A stretch of DNA of 64,000 nt from Zeimonas sp050187175 (GCA_050187175.1 JBFWXS010000003.1:147660-211659), one strand, 5' to 3'. Shown: positions 52,691 to 63,902, numbered from the stretch's first letter. Numbers and translations are program-made. The notes: generated by a model from the sequence alone, not told the origin.

Positions 52691-52735
52691 GCGCACGGGG
52701 CGCAGGCAGCGTATGATCGGGCGATTCCCTGGCTG

Positions 52736-52754
52736 CGAGAAGCTGAATTTCTCG
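52736..52754. promoter_or_regulatory. Inverted repeat CGAGAA-N7-TTCTCG before the LysR gene
   Basis: A perfect 6-bp dyad with a 7-base spacer lies 29 bases ahead of the LysR start in the divergent region. It may be the autoregulatory site of that LysR protein; the spacing differs from the common T-N11-A arrangement. Confidence 0.4.
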
Positions 52755-52782
52755 TAGACGGGTTCGTCAATCGCGAAGACCC

Positions 52783-53733
52783 GTGCTGCCCGACCTCGAT
52801 TCCCTCGCGCTGTTCGTCCGTGCCGCGGAGCTGCGCAGCCTGACCAAGGCGGCGGAGGCCTCGCACATCGGGCTGGCCGCGGCCAGCCGCCGCATCGCGC
52901 TGCTCGAGCAGCGCTTCAATACGCCGCTGCTCGAACGTTCGCCCAAGGGCGTCGAGTTGACGGCCGCCGGCCGCTCGCTTCTGCCGCATGCCAAGGCGCT
53001 GCTGGTCCAGACCAATAGCATGCAGGCCGAGATGAACGACCATGCCGCCGGGCGCAAGGGCGCGCTGCGGCTGATGGCCACCACCTCGGCCATGACCGAC
53101 TATCTGCCCGACGATCTGGCCCGCTTCGCGAGCGGCAATCCGGATGTGCGGCTGGTGGTCGAGGAACGCTGGAGCTCCGAGGCGATCCGCGCGCTGCGCG
53201 CGTCCGAGGCCGATCTCGCCATCGTGCTCGAAGGGCTCGACGTCGAAGGACTCGACGTGCACCCGTACCGGCGCGACCGACTGGCCGTGGTCCTGCCGGT
53301 CGGCCATCCGCTGGCCGCCGGCGAATGCCCGAGTTATGTCGACGTGCTCGATCACGACGTGATCGGACTCGAGAGTGCATCGGCGATGATGCGGCTGCTC
53401 AGCGAGCAGGCGGCCGTCGCCGAGAAGCTGCTGCAGCTGCGCGTCCAGGTGCGCAGCTTCGAGGCCGTCTGCCGGATGGTCGCGTCGGGGCTGGGCATAG
53501 GCGTGCTGCCGTACGAGGCCGCGCTGGTGCTCGGCAAGGGCATGAATCTGGTCGTGCGGCCATTGCCCGAGCCCTGGGCGGAACGCACGATGCTGATCTG
53601 CGTGAAGCAGGGCCGTGCGCCGAACCCGTCGCTGGGCCGGCTGCTGGCGCATCTGGCCGCGGCGGGCGCGGGCGCGCAGCCGTCCGCCGCTCAGGCTTCG
53701 GAACCGGCGCCTGGGTTCGCCGCGGACCGCTGA
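52783..53733 (+). CDS. LysR family transcriptional regulator
   Basis: A 316-residue regulator: winged helix (LDSLALFVRAAELRSLTKAA, EASHIGLAAASRRIALLEQR, FNTPLLERSPKGVELTAAGR) and a ligand-binding domain with LRLMATTSAMTDYLPDDLAR and VEGLDVHPYRRDRLAVVLPV. The GTG start matches the domain. Divergent from the acyl-CoA dehydrogenase/CoA transferase genes, it probably controls them. Confidence 0.92.
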   Translation: MLPDLDSLALFVRAAELRSLTKAAEASHIGLAAASRRIALLEQRFNTPLLERSPKGVELTAAGRSLLPHAKALLVQTNSMQAEMNDHAAGRKGALRLMATTSAMTDYLPDDLARFASGNPDVRLVVEERWSSEAIRALRASEADLAIVLEGLDVEGLDVHPYRRDRLAVVLPVGHPLAAGECPSYVDVLDHDVIGLESASAMMRLLSEQAAVAEKLLQLRVQVRSFEAVCRMVASGLGIGVLPYEAALVLGKGMNLVVRPLPEPWAERTMLICVKQGRAPNPSLGRLLAHLAAAGAGAQPSAAQASEPAPGFAADR

Positions 53734-53813
53734 TTTCGCGGCCGGCGGCTGATCTCGCCGCCGACGTTTGCTCCTGCCGCCGACGCCTGCTCTCGCGGCC
53801 GACGTTTGCTCGC

Positions 53814-53840
53814 GCGCTGTCGCTGGTTCAGCGACAGCGC
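53814..53840. terminator. 12-bp perfect hairpin between convergent genes
   Basis: GCGCTGTCGCTG (53814-53825), a 3-base loop GTT, and its perfect complement (53829-53840) form a strong stem between the end of the LysR gene and the end of the convergent CoA-ester lyase gene. No T-tract follows on either side. It fits a bidirectional terminator. The gap also holds two copies of GCCGACGTTTGCTC (near 53761 and 53799). Confidence 0.6.
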
Positions 53841-53863
53841 CGGTTCAGCGCCCCGTCGTCGAT

Positions 53864-54712
53864 TCAGCGCTGCCGCAAGCAGCCGTCCGCCGGCGCGGCA
53901 GCCAGGATGCGCTCGGCCTTGAGCAGCACCGGCCGGTCTATCATCTTGCCGTCCATGGCTACCGCCGCGCCGGCCGACTCGCGCATCGCCTGCGCGACGC
54001 GTTCGGCCCAGGCGCGCTCGTCGGCGCTGGGGCTGAGCACGCGATGGACCTCGTCGATCTGCCGCGGATGGATGCACAGCTTCGCGCCGAAGCCGAGCCG
54101 TCGCGAGCGCAGCGTGTCGGCGCGCAGCGCCGCGGCGTCGTCCACCGCCGGCGTCACGCCGTCGATCGGTGCCGGCAGTCCGGCCAGCCGCGAGGCCAGC
54201 ACCAGCTGCGATCGGAAATAGAGCAGGGCGTCGTCGTCGCCTTCTATACCGAGGTCGACCTGGAAGTCGAGCGAACCGAAGGCCAGCCTCACCACGTACG
54301 ACGAGGCCGCCAGCCGTTCGGCGTCGCGCAGCCCGGTCGCGGTCTCGACCAGCGCGATGATGGGCACGCCATGACGCGAGCATTGGGCGGCCAGCGGCGC
54401 CGGAACCTGGTCCGCCTTAGGCAGCATCACGCCGGCCACGCCGGGGCGTGCCAGCAGCGACAGATCGGCAGTGAACCATTCCGAATCGCTCGCGTTCACG
54501 CGCAGCCAGACCGGCCGCGCCGCATCGAGCCAGCCCGCCACCGCTTCGCGCGCCGCCGACTTGCGCGCCGGCGCCACGGCGTCCTCGAGATCGATGATGA
54601 TCGCGTCGCTGGGCGTGGACCAGGCCTTGTCGAAGCGCTCCGGCCGGTCACCGGGAACGAACAGGTAGCTGCGCGCCGGCGCGCGCTGCCGGCAGAGATC
54701 GTAGGCGTTCAT
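53864..54712 (-). CDS. HpcH/HpaI-type CoA ester lyase (citrate lyase beta family)
   Basis: A 282-residue enzyme: RSYLFVPGDRPERFDKAWST, DAIIIDLEDAVAPARKSAAR, WLRVNASDSEWFTADLSLLA, ALVETATGLRDAERLAAS and FGAKLCIHPRQIDEVHRVL. These are conserved in CitE-like lyases that cleave malyl-, citramalyl- or beta-methylmalyl-CoA. The Arg, Glu and Asp of the metal site are present. It fits as the final cleaving step of the CoA set (CoA transferase, dehydrogenase), with a hydratase missing. ATG at 54712 is preferred over one six codons upstream. Confidence 0.88.
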   Translation of the reverse strand: MNAYDLCRQRAPARSYLFVPGDRPERFDKAWSTPSDAIIIDLEDAVAPARKSAAREAVAGWLDAARPVWLRVNASDSEWFTADLSLLARPGVAGVMLPKADQVPAPLAAQCSRHGVPIIALVETATGLRDAERLAASSYVVRLAFGSLDFQVDLGIEGDDDALLYFRSQLVLASRLAGLPAPIDGVTPAVDDAAALRADTLRSRRLGFGAKLCIHPRQIDEVHRVLSPSADERAWAERVAQAMRESAGAAVAMDGKMIDRPVLLKAERILAAAPADGCLRQR

Positions 54713-54828
54713 GGTGCGGGATGATCCCATGGCGGCGCGCGCTTCGGAATTCGAAAGCTGCGAAGCCGGCGTCTCGCCGCCGACAAGCCTCGACGGTCTC
54801 CGGCGGGCAGCTGTGCTAGCGTTCGACG

Positions 54829-56433
54829 ATGCGTGCCGCTGCCGCTCCGAGCTCGCCCGCCGTCGCCTGGTGGCCGGCAGCGGTCGTCTGGGCCTGCACG
54901 TGGCTGGGGCTGCTGCTGTTCGATCGCTATGGCGACCTGGCGCACCAGGCGCTGATCCTGGTGCTGGCCGCCGCGGTCTCGGCTCTGTGGCTGTCGTGGT
55001 GGGTGGGCTGCGTCGTCAACCTCGCGGCGATGCTGGCCTTCAACTTTCATTTCGTGCCGCCCACCGGCTCGTTCGCAGTCGACCTGCATGCGCACTCGCT
55101 GCTGATCGCGACCATGCTGGCGGTCAGCACCATCGTCGCGCTGCTGATGACGCGGCAGCGGCGGCTGCTGGCAGCCGTTCGCGAGCAGGCGTTCCGCGCC
55201 GAGCAGTTGCGCAGCTTCGGTGATGCGCTGCGCGATGTCGACGATCCGCGGCACTGTGGCGAACTGCTGCGCGACGCGCTGAGCCGCTTGACCGGCGGAT
55301 CGGCGGCATTGCTGCTGCCGGCAGCCGCGCCCGCGAATGCGCCGATCGAAGCTCTCGCGACCGGCGGCTCGGCAGACCAGGCCCTGCTGGGCCAGGCCGG
55401 CGAAGACGAGCGCAGCGGTCTGCGGTTGAGCCTGAACAGCAGCCGCGCAATGGGACCCGGAACCGGCCGGCATGACGAGCAGGCGGCCTGGTATCTGCCG
55501 ATGCGAGGGCGGCATGCCAGCTTCGGCGCCGCATTGCTGCGCCTGCCCGCCGGCTTCACCGCGGCCGAGGCGGTGCGCGCGCAGGCGCAGGCGCTGTGCG
55601 ACCAGATGGGCGCCGCGCTCGACCGCTTCGCCGCGCTGCAAGCGGCGCAGACGGCCCAGGCCGCCGCCCAGGCACAGGCGCTGCGCAGTACGCTGCTGAC
55701 GGCGATCTCGCATGATCACCGCACGCCGCTCGCCACCATCCTCGGCGCTGCCTCGGCGCTGCACGACCAGGAGCAGCGCTTGTCGGGCGAGCAGCGGCGG
55801 CGGCTGGCGGCGACCATCGTCGATGAGGCCGGCCAGCTGGCACGGCTGACCGAGAACACGCTGCAGCTGGCGCGTCTGGACGCGCCCGGCATCACGCTTC
55901 ATCTCGATTGGGAGTCGGTCGAAGAGATCGTAGGCACCGTGCTGCGCCGTGTCCGGCAGCGCGACGCCGGCCATGCGGCGCGGATCAGGACCCTGCTCGC
56001 GCCCGGTTTGCCGCTGATGCGCTGCGACGCGACGCTGCTCGTGCAGATGCTGGACAACCTGGTCGACAATGCGCTGAAGTACGGCGGCGAGCAATCGCCG
56101 ATCGAGATCGCCGCGCGCCGCGACGGCGCCCGGCTGCTGATCGCGGTCCGCGACCGCGGGCCGGGAGTGCCGCCGGCGTGGCGATCGCGCATCTTCGATA
56201 CCTTCCAGCGCGGCGATCCAGCGGCGACCGGCGCTGCCCCTCGCGGCGCAGGCATCGGGCTGGCCGTCTGCCGTGCCATCGCGCAGGCCCACGCTGCCGA
56301 GCTCGTGCTGCGCTCGCGCCGTCACGGCGGGGCCAGCTTCGAGTTCATCATGCCGGTCGGCGCCGAGCCGGATGCCGTGGAGCCGGATGCCGCCGGGCCT
56401 GACACCGCGGCGCCGGATCATAGCTCCCCATGA
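54829..56433 (+). CDS. KdpD-like sensor histidine kinase lacking the N-terminal KdpD/USP region
   Basis: A 534-residue kinase. The DUF4118 membrane region (QALILVLAAAVSALWLSWWV, LAAMLAFNFHFVPPTGSFAV, LLIATMLAVSTIVALLM) is directly at the N-terminus. A GAF-like region follows, then HisKA with H295 in ISHDHRTPLATILGAASAL (His-Asp-His in place of the usual His-Asp-Leu), N-box NLVDNALKY, GPGVPPAWRSRIF and GAGIGLAVCRAI. KdpD proteins are about 900 residues and carry a cytoplasmic N-terminal domain that senses K+ and c-di-AMP; it is absent here. The next genes are a KdpE-like regulator and kup. Confidence 0.88.
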   Translation: MRAAAAPSSPAVAWWPAAVVWACTWLGLLLFDRYGDLAHQALILVLAAAVSALWLSWWVGCVVNLAAMLAFNFHFVPPTGSFAVDLHAHSLLIATMLAVSTIVALLMTRQRRLLAAVREQAFRAEQLRSFGDALRDVDDPRHCGELLRDALSRLTGGSAALLLPAAAPANAPIEALATGGSADQALLGQAGEDERSGLRLSLNSSRAMGPGTGRHDEQAAWYLPMRGRHASFGAALLRLPAGFTAAEAVRAQAQALCDQMGAALDRFAALQAAQTAQAAAQAQALRSTLLTAISHDHRTPLATILGAASALHDQEQRLSGEQRRRLAATIVDEAGQLARLTENTLQLARLDAPGITLHLDWESVEEIVGTVLRRVRQRDAGHAARIRTLLAPGLPLMRCDATLLVQMLDNLVDNALKYGGEQSPIEIAARRDGARLLIAVRDRGPGVPPAWRSRIFDTFQRGDPAATGAAPRGAGIGLAVCRAIAQAHAAELVLRSRRHGGASFEFIMPVGAEPDAVEPDAAGPDTAAPDHSSP

Positions 56434-57164
56434 GCCCCCAGCTTCCCATGAGCCCGCAGGTCCTGCTGATCGAAGACGATCGCGATCTGCGCCAGACTTT
56501 GCGCGATGCGCTGCACGTCGAAGGCTACCGCGTCGCATCCGCTGCCAGCGTTGCCGATGCGCGCGCTCAGCTCGGCCCTGCGCGCGAGCGCGGCGGCATC
56601 GACCTGGTCCTGCTCGATCTCGGTCTGCCCGACGGTGACGGTGAAGCGCTGCTGGCGGAGCTGCGCCGCGACAGCAGCGTCGCCGTGATCGTGATTTCGG
56701 CGCGGCACAGCGACGAACCCAAGATCCGCCTGCTCGACGCAGGCGCCGACGACTACCTGGTCAAGCCCTTCGGGCTCGGCGAGCTGCTGGCGCGGATGCG
56801 CGTCGCGCTGCGTCATCGCGGCACGCGCGTAGCGGCCGCCGTGACGCGCTACGAGCAGGCCGGCGTACTGATCGACCTGCAGGCGCATCGCGTGCGTCGC
56901 GACGGCGAAGACGTCCACCTGACGCCGACCGAATACAAGCTGCTGGCCCGCCTGGTGCGCAGCGCCGGACAGGTCGTCACGCATCGCCAGCTGCTGGCCG
57001 AGGTCTGGGGCGCGGAGTACGCCGAACACACGCACTATCTGCGGCTCTACATGGCGCAACTGCGCGCCAAGCTGGAGGCGGATCCCGCCGACCCCAGGCT
57101 GCTGCTGACCGAGACCGGCGTCGGCTACCGGCTGGCCGACGCCGACTTCCTTATGCGTTCCTGA
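56430..57164 (+). CDS. KdpE-like response regulator (OmpR/PhoB family)
   Basis: A 244-residue regulator that overlaps the kinase stop by four bases. The receiver has LLIEDDRDLRQTLRDALHVE, phospho-acceptor D63 in LVLLDLGLPDGDG, and conserved Lys in DDYLVKPFGLGELL. The DNA-binding part has VHLTPTEYKLLARLVRSAGQ and THYLRLYMAQLRAKLEADPA, matching KdpE. The first six codons are repeated (MSPQLP then MSPQV), so translation may start at 56448. It probably acts on kup transcription, the next gene. Confidence 0.92.
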   Translation: MSPQLPMSPQVLLIEDDRDLRQTLRDALHVEGYRVASAASVADARAQLGPARERGGIDLVLLDLGLPDGDGEALLAELRRDSSVAVIVISARHSDEPKIRLLDAGADDYLVKPFGLGELLARMRVALRHRGTRVAAAVTRYEQAGVLIDLQAHRVRRDGEDVHLTPTEYKLLARLVRSAGQVVTHRQLLAEVWGAEYAEHTHYLRLYMAQLRAKLEADPADPRLLLTETGVGYRLADADFLMRS

Positions 57165-57212
57165 TACCGGCGGGGGCAGCATCGCGGCGACGCAACACGG
57201 AATCGCCGCGCC

Positions 57213-59210
<1,998 letters not shown>

Positions 59211-59302
59211 CTCGGGGCCGACGCGCGTCCGCCGGACGGCAGCGTGTATCGTGTGGTCGCGGCGACATGATCGGCCGCGCTTCCGGACTAGAGGTTTTCT
59301 CC

Positions 59303-59695
59303 ATGCTGCAGCACATCTGCTCGACGCGCCTGGCGGCGCCGAAGTTCCACTACAGTCCCTGCGTTCGCAGCGGCGGCATCGGCCTGGTTTCCGGCATGGT
59401 GGCGCTGGATCCGGTCAGCAGCCGCCTGATCGACGGCGGCGTCGGCGCACAGACGCAGCGCATCTTCGACAACCTGCGCCTGGCGCTGCCCGACTATGGC
59501 TTCGAGCTGGATCAGCTGGCTTTGGCCCGCGTCTACCTGACCGACTTCGGGCGCTTTGCGGAATTCAATGCCGTGTGGGAGAAGCAGTTCGAATCGCTGC
59601 CGCCGCCGGCGCGCACCAGCCTTGGCGTGCAAGCCTTGCCGCTGGGGGCGCAGGTCGAGATCGAGTTCCTGTTCATCGAGGGGCCGGCTCGTTGA
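59303..59695 (+). CDS. RidA/YjgF family protein
   Basis: A 130-residue protein: GGIGLVSGMVALDPVSSRLI then DGGVGAQTQRIFDNLRLALP, RVYLTDFGRFAEFNAVWEKQ, FESLPPPARTSLGVQALPLG and VEIEFLFIEGPAR. The Arg in ARTSLGV is the catalytic/substrate Arg of RidA enzymes, which deaminate reactive enamine/imine intermediates. ATG at 59303 gives the family length. The last 23 bases overlap the opposing ligase gene. Confidence 0.9.
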   Translation: MLQHICSTRLAAPKFHYSPCVRSGGIGLVSGMVALDPVSSRLIDGGVGAQTQRIFDNLRLALPDYGFELDQLALARVYLTDFGRFAEFNAVWEKQFESLPPPARTSLGVQALPLGAQVEIEFLFIEGPAR

Positions 59696-61235
59696 GCCTC
59701 GTCCACTGCTCTCGCAGCACCGGCTTCTGAACCTTCCCCGCCGCATTGCGCGGCAGGCTGGGCAGCACGTGGAGATCACTGAGCCGCTGCGTCCTGCCCA
59801 GCTGCTCGTTGGCCCATTGCCGCAGCGCCTGCGGCGTTGCTTCGCTGCCGTCGGCCAGCGCGACGAACGCGACCGGAGTCTCACCCCATTGTGCCGACGG
59901 TACGCCGACCACCGCCGCATCTTTGACCGCCGGATGCTTGAGCAGCACGGCTTCCAGATCGCCTGGATAGATATTGAATCCGCCCGAGATGATCATCTCC
60001 TTGATGCGGCCGCACAGCACCAGGAAGCCGTCCTCGTCGAAGTATCCGACGTCGCCGCTGCGCAGATAGCGCAGGCCGTCAGGCCCGGTCCAGAAGACCG
60101 CATCGGTCAGATCCGGGCGCCCGTGGTAGCCGGTCATCGTCGCGGCCGTATGGCCGACGACCTCGCCCGGCTGGCCGCGCGGCAGATCCTCGCCCGACGG
60201 GCCGATGATGCGGAACTGGCAGCCGGGGGCAGGGCGGCCGACCGTGTGCAGCTTGTCGGGAAATTCATGTGCCGGCAGGAAGGCCGAGACGCCGCCTTCG
60301 GTCATCCCGTACATCTCGATCAGGCCGCCGGGCCAGCGGCGCAGCACCTCCGCCTTGAGAGCCGGCGGGAACGGTGCGCCGGTGGAGAACTTCATCTGAA
60401 AGCTGCTCAGATCGCATCGATCGAAGTCCGGCGAATCGAGCAGCCGCCGATACTGGATCGGGACCAGCATCGCATGCGTCACGCGATGCCGCTCGGACAG
60501 TTCGAGGAACTGCCGCGTATCGAACTTGCGCATCAGGACGATGGTCGAGCCCGCGCCGAGGCCGGCGAACAGGCTGACCAGCGTGGTGTTCGAGTAGAGC
60601 GGCGTAGACAGCAGGACCACCGATTCGGGGCCGTACTTCTGCGTCATGCCGCGCCGGACGTGCAGCCAGCGCATCAGATGCGACTGCACGATGCCTTTCG
60701 GCATGCCGGTCGTGCCCGATGAATAGATGATGTTGCAGGCCTCTTCGCCGCGCAGTGCCGGCAGCGCCGGCATCGGCGCGGCAGGCGATGCGGGCGGCAG
60801 CCACGCGTCCATTGCGGCCGTGCCTTCATCGAGGCGCACGAGCGTCGTGCCGCCGCGGGCGGCCTCGTCGACGAAGCTCGGCACGCTGGCGTCGGCGAAC
60901 AGATGCCGCGCGCCGCTGTCGTTCAGCATTCGCCGCAGCGCGTCCGGCGTGGCCGACACCGGCAGCGGCACGGCGGCGACGCCGGCCCGGACAGCGCCGA
61001 CGAACACGGCGACATAAGCGGCCGAATTGGCCGCGCACAACGCTGCCGCCGAGCCGATGCCGCTGCCGTCGCGCATCAGGCCCGCGGCTACGCGCCGGCT
61101 CAGCTCGTCGAGCTGTCCGTAGCTGAGCGTTTCGCTGCCGTCGATCACGGCGGGGCGGTCGGGGGTCTGCCGGGCAGTGGCCGAGATCAGATCACCAAGC
61201 GCCACGAAAGCGGCTGGCGGGGAGGCGTGGTCCAT
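59673..61235 (-). CDS. AMP-dependent acyl-CoA synthetase/ligase
   Basis: A 520-residue adenylating enzyme. P-loop-like IIYSSGTTGMPKGIVQSH, A5 motif MYGMTEGGVSAFLP, YLRSGDVGYFDEDGFLVLCG and the A10 region LPRNAAGKVQKPVLREQW, whose Lys (K in GKVQK) is the catalytic lysine. It activates a carboxylic acid as acyl-AMP and loads it on CoA. Substrate unknown; a fatty or aromatic acid fits the island. It converges on RidA. Confidence 0.92.
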   Translation of the reverse strand: MDHASPPAAFVALGDLISATARQTPDRPAVIDGSETLSYGQLDELSRRVAAGLMRDGSGIGSAAALCAANSAAYVAVFVGAVRAGVAAVPLPVSATPDALRRMLNDSGARHLFADASVPSFVDEAARGGTTLVRLDEGTAAMDAWLPPASPAAPMPALPALRGEEACNIIYSSGTTGMPKGIVQSHLMRWLHVRRGMTQKYGPESVVLLSTPLYSNTTLVSLFAGLGAGSTIVLMRKFDTRQFLELSERHRVTHAMLVPIQYRRLLDSPDFDRCDLSSFQMKFSTGAPFPPALKAEVLRRWPGGLIEMYGMTEGGVSAFLPAHEFPDKLHTVGRPAPGCQFRIIGPSGEDLPRGQPGEVVGHTAATMTGYHGRPDLTDAVFWTGPDGLRYLRSGDVGYFDEDGFLVLCGRIKEMIISGGFNIYPGDLEAVLLKHPAVKDAAVVGVPSAQWGETPVAFVALADGSEATPQALRQWANEQLGRTQRLSDLHVLPSLPRNAAGKVQKPVLREQWTRLNEPAPR

Positions 61236-61342
61236 GCTGCGCGATTCCTCGAGGCTGCGGTGCTGAGCGGTTCAGGGCGACAGCATGCCACGATCGCTGG
61301 CGCTCGCCTCGCATGCGGTCCGCGAAGCGCAGCCTGCCCGCG

Positions 61343-63691
61343 CTATCGAGGCGCGCGCAGCAGCCGCAGTCCATTGGCCACCACCAGCAGGCTGGCGCCC
61401 ATGTCGGCGAAGACCGCCATCCACATCGATGCATCGCCGAACACGGCCAGCACGAGGAAGACCCCCTTGATGCCCAGCGCCAGCGTGATGTTCTGCCACA
61501 GCACCGCATGAGTCTTGCGCGACAGCCGCACCATCTGCGCGATGCGCCGCAGGTCGTCGTTCATCACCACCACGTCGGCGGCCTCGATCGCCGTATCCGT
61601 GCCGGCGGCGCCCATGGCGATGCCGAGATCGGCCTGTGCCAGCGCCGGCGCGTCGTTGATGCCGTCGCCGACCATCGCGGTCGGGCCGAACCGGCCCTTC
61701 AGCGCGCGGATCGCCTCCAGTTTCTCGTGCGGCAGCAGATTGCCGCGCGTCTCGGCGATGCCGGCCTGCGCGCCGATCGCGGCCGCGGTGGCAGGATTGT
61801 CGCCGCTCAGCATGACCGGCCTGAGGCCCAGCCGTTCGAGGTCCGCGATTGCCTCGCGCGATGCCGGCCGGATCGTGTCGGCGACGGCGAACAGCGCCTG
61901 CACGCCGGTCTCGTCGGCGAGCAGCGTCACGGTGCGTCCCGCCGCTTCGTGAACAGCCAGCTGCGCTTCCAGGGCCGGCGAGCATTGGCCGCGCTCTTCG
62001 ATCAGGCGGTGGTTGCCGAGCACGTAGACCGTGCCGCCGACGCCGGCCTGGACACCGCGGCCGGGCAGCGCCTGGAAGCCTTCCGGCTCGCCGGCCGCCA
62101 CGGGCAGCTCCGCCGCGATCGCGCGCGACACGGGATGATCGGAATGGCTGGCCAGCACCGCGGCGGCGGCCTGCGCGCGCCCGGCATCGGCATTGCCCAG
62201 CGGCGTCCATTCCACCAGGCGCGGCTGTCCTTCGGTAATGGTGCCGGTCTTGTCGAAGGCCACGGCGCGCAGCTTGCGAGCCTGCTCCAGATGGATGCCG
62301 CCCTTGATCAGCATGCCGCGCCGCGCGGCCGCCGCCAGGCCGCTGACGATGGTCACCGGCGTGGAGATGACCAGTGCGCAGGGGCAGGCGATGACCAGCA
62401 GCACCAGTGCCTTGTAGACCGCCTGCAGCGCGGTCCAGCCGAACAGTGCCGGGCCGGCCGCGGCGACAGCCACGGCGATCGCGAACACGGCCGGCGTATA
62501 GACGGCCGCGAAGCGGTCAACGAAGCTCTGCGTCGGCGCGCGCGTGGCCTGCGCCTGCTCGACGGCATGGATGATGCGCGCCAGCGTCGAATCGGAGGCC
62601 GGCGCAGTCACCCGCAGCTCGATGGTGCCGGACTCGTTGATCGTGCCGGCGAACACGGGGTCTCCGATCGTCTTGTCGACCGGCAGGCTTTCGCCGGTGA
62701 CCGGCGCCTGGTTGAAGCTGCTGCTGCCGGCGCTGATCGTGCCGTCCATGGGCACGCGCTCTCCCGGCCGCACGCGCAGCACCGCCCCCGGCTCGATCGA
62801 GTCCACGGGTGCGGCAACCCAGCCGCCGTCGGGCCCGCGCAGCCAGGCTTCGGTGGGGGCCATCTCGAGCAGGCTCTGGATCGCGTTGCGGGCACGATCG
62901 ACGGCGCGCGCCTCGATGGCCTCGGCGATCGCGTACAGCGCCATCACCATCGCGGCTTCGGGCCACTGCCCGATGACGAAGGCGCCCGTGACCGCCACTG
63001 TCATCAGCGCATTGATGTTCAGGCGGCCGCGCCGCAGGGCCTGCAATCCCTTCCGGTAGACGTCGAAGCCGGCCAGCCAGATGGCAAGCGCCGCCGTGGC
63101 CAGGCTTATGGCTCGCCAGGCCGTCGTTTCCGGTGCGAAGTAGTGGACGAGCTCGGCGCCGGCGGCCAGCAGCAGCGCGGCGATCAGCGGCAGCACGCCG
63201 GCCGCCGCCGCGGCGTGGGCATGCGCGGGACCGTGAGCGTGCTCGTCCGCGTGCTCGTGGGCATGGCCGTGTCCTCGTGCATCGCCGCCGTTCGCGTGCG
63301 CGGCAGCGCCGGCCCCGGAGTGTTCCGCGTCGACGCGCGGCGTCAGCAGCCGCGGATCGAATCCCGCGCGGCGGATGGCGGCCAGCGCCTCGTCGAGAGC
63401 GGGGGCGGGCGCGTCTATCGCCAGCGTGCGGGCGCCGAGCTGGAAACGCAGGCCTCGGATGCCGGCTAGGCCGGCGACAGCGCGCCGGATCTCCGCCTCC
63501 TCGGCCGCGCAATCCATGTCGGCGATGCGGAACAGCTGGCCGCGCACGTGCGGCGCCGCCCGCTGCCCGGCGGGGGCGGCGGGGGCAGCGGCCGGCTGGC
63601 CGTGGGACTGCCCGTGCCCATGCTCATGCGAGCAGGCGCCGCAGCTCCCGGAACCTTCATCGGCGGTGATCCGTGATTCCATTGACTTCAT
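61343..63691 (-). CDS. Zinc/cadmium/lead P-type ATPase (ZntA/CadA family)
   Basis: A 782-residue heavy-metal efflux pump of the P1B-2 type. It has a His-rich start, an HMA domain with the DMDCAAEEAEIRR metal site, a second His-rich segment (GHGHAHEHADEHAHG), then the core: CPC at 436-438 (VIACPCALVIS), phosphorylated D480 in FDKTGTITEGQ, HP motif (SDHPVSRA) and MVGDGINDAPALAQADLGIA. Export of Zn, Cd or Pb is expected. The start at 63691 is set by the MerR-type promoter upstream, whose predicted transcript begins near 63711. Confidence 0.94.
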   Translation of the reverse strand: MKSMESRITADEGSGSCGACSHEHGHGQSHGQPAAAPAAPAGQRAAPHVRGQLFRIADMDCAAEEAEIRRAVAGLAGIRGLRFQLGARTLAIDAPAPALDEALAAIRRAGFDPRLLTPRVDAEHSGAGAAAHANGGDARGHGHAHEHADEHAHGPAHAHAAAAAGVLPLIAALLLAAGAELVHYFAPETTAWRAISLATAALAIWLAGFDVYRKGLQALRRGRLNINALMTVAVTGAFVIGQWPEAAMVMALYAIAEAIEARAVDRARNAIQSLLEMAPTEAWLRGPDGGWVAAPVDSIEPGAVLRVRPGERVPMDGTISAGSSSFNQAPVTGESLPVDKTIGDPVFAGTINESGTIELRVTAPASDSTLARIIHAVEQAQATRAPTQSFVDRFAAVYTPAVFAIAVAVAAAGPALFGWTALQAVYKALVLLVIACPCALVISTPVTIVSGLAAAARRGMLIKGGIHLEQARKLRAVAFDKTGTITEGQPRLVEWTPLGNADAGRAQAAAAVLASHSDHPVSRAIAAELPVAAGEPEGFQALPGRGVQAGVGGTVYVLGNHRLIEERGQCSPALEAQLAVHEAAGRTVTLLADETGVQALFAVADTIRPASREAIADLERLGLRPVMLSGDNPATAAAIGAQAGIAETRGNLLPHEKLEAIRALKGRFGPTAMVGDGINDAPALAQADLGIAMGAAGTDTAIEAADVVVMNDDLRRIAQMVRLSRKTHAVLWQNITLALGIKGVFLVLAVFGDASMWMAVFADMGASLLVVANGLRLLRAPR

Positions 63692-63717
63692 GACGATTCC
63701 ATCGATCTCATGCAGCC

Positions 63718-63748
63718 ATTGAAAACCCTGTAGCTGCTTCAGAGTCAA
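63718..63748 (-). promoter_or_regulatory. MerR-family-type promoter with 19-bp spacer upstream of the P-type ATPase
   Basis: On the minus strand, -35 TTGACT (63743-63748) and -10 TTCAAT (63718-63723) are separated by 19 bases, and the spacer with flanking bases holds the dyad ACTCTG...ACAGGGT (about 63725-63745). The long spacer with an ACTCT/AGRGT dyad is the hallmark of promoters activated by metal-sensing MerR proteins such as ZntR, CadR and PbrR. No merR-type gene lies in the window. Confidence 0.75.
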
Positions 63749-63902
63749 GGGCTGGTGTGCAGTTGCTGTGCGATCGTGCAAAATCGTCGCTTCCGACGAT
63801 GCCGCGCTGCCCTCGCGCACCCAAGAATTCGAAGGCTGACGCGAGGACCGGCGCCTCCGGCGGGGCTTGCGCGGGCGGCATGTCAACAATGAAAGGGGAC
63901 CG

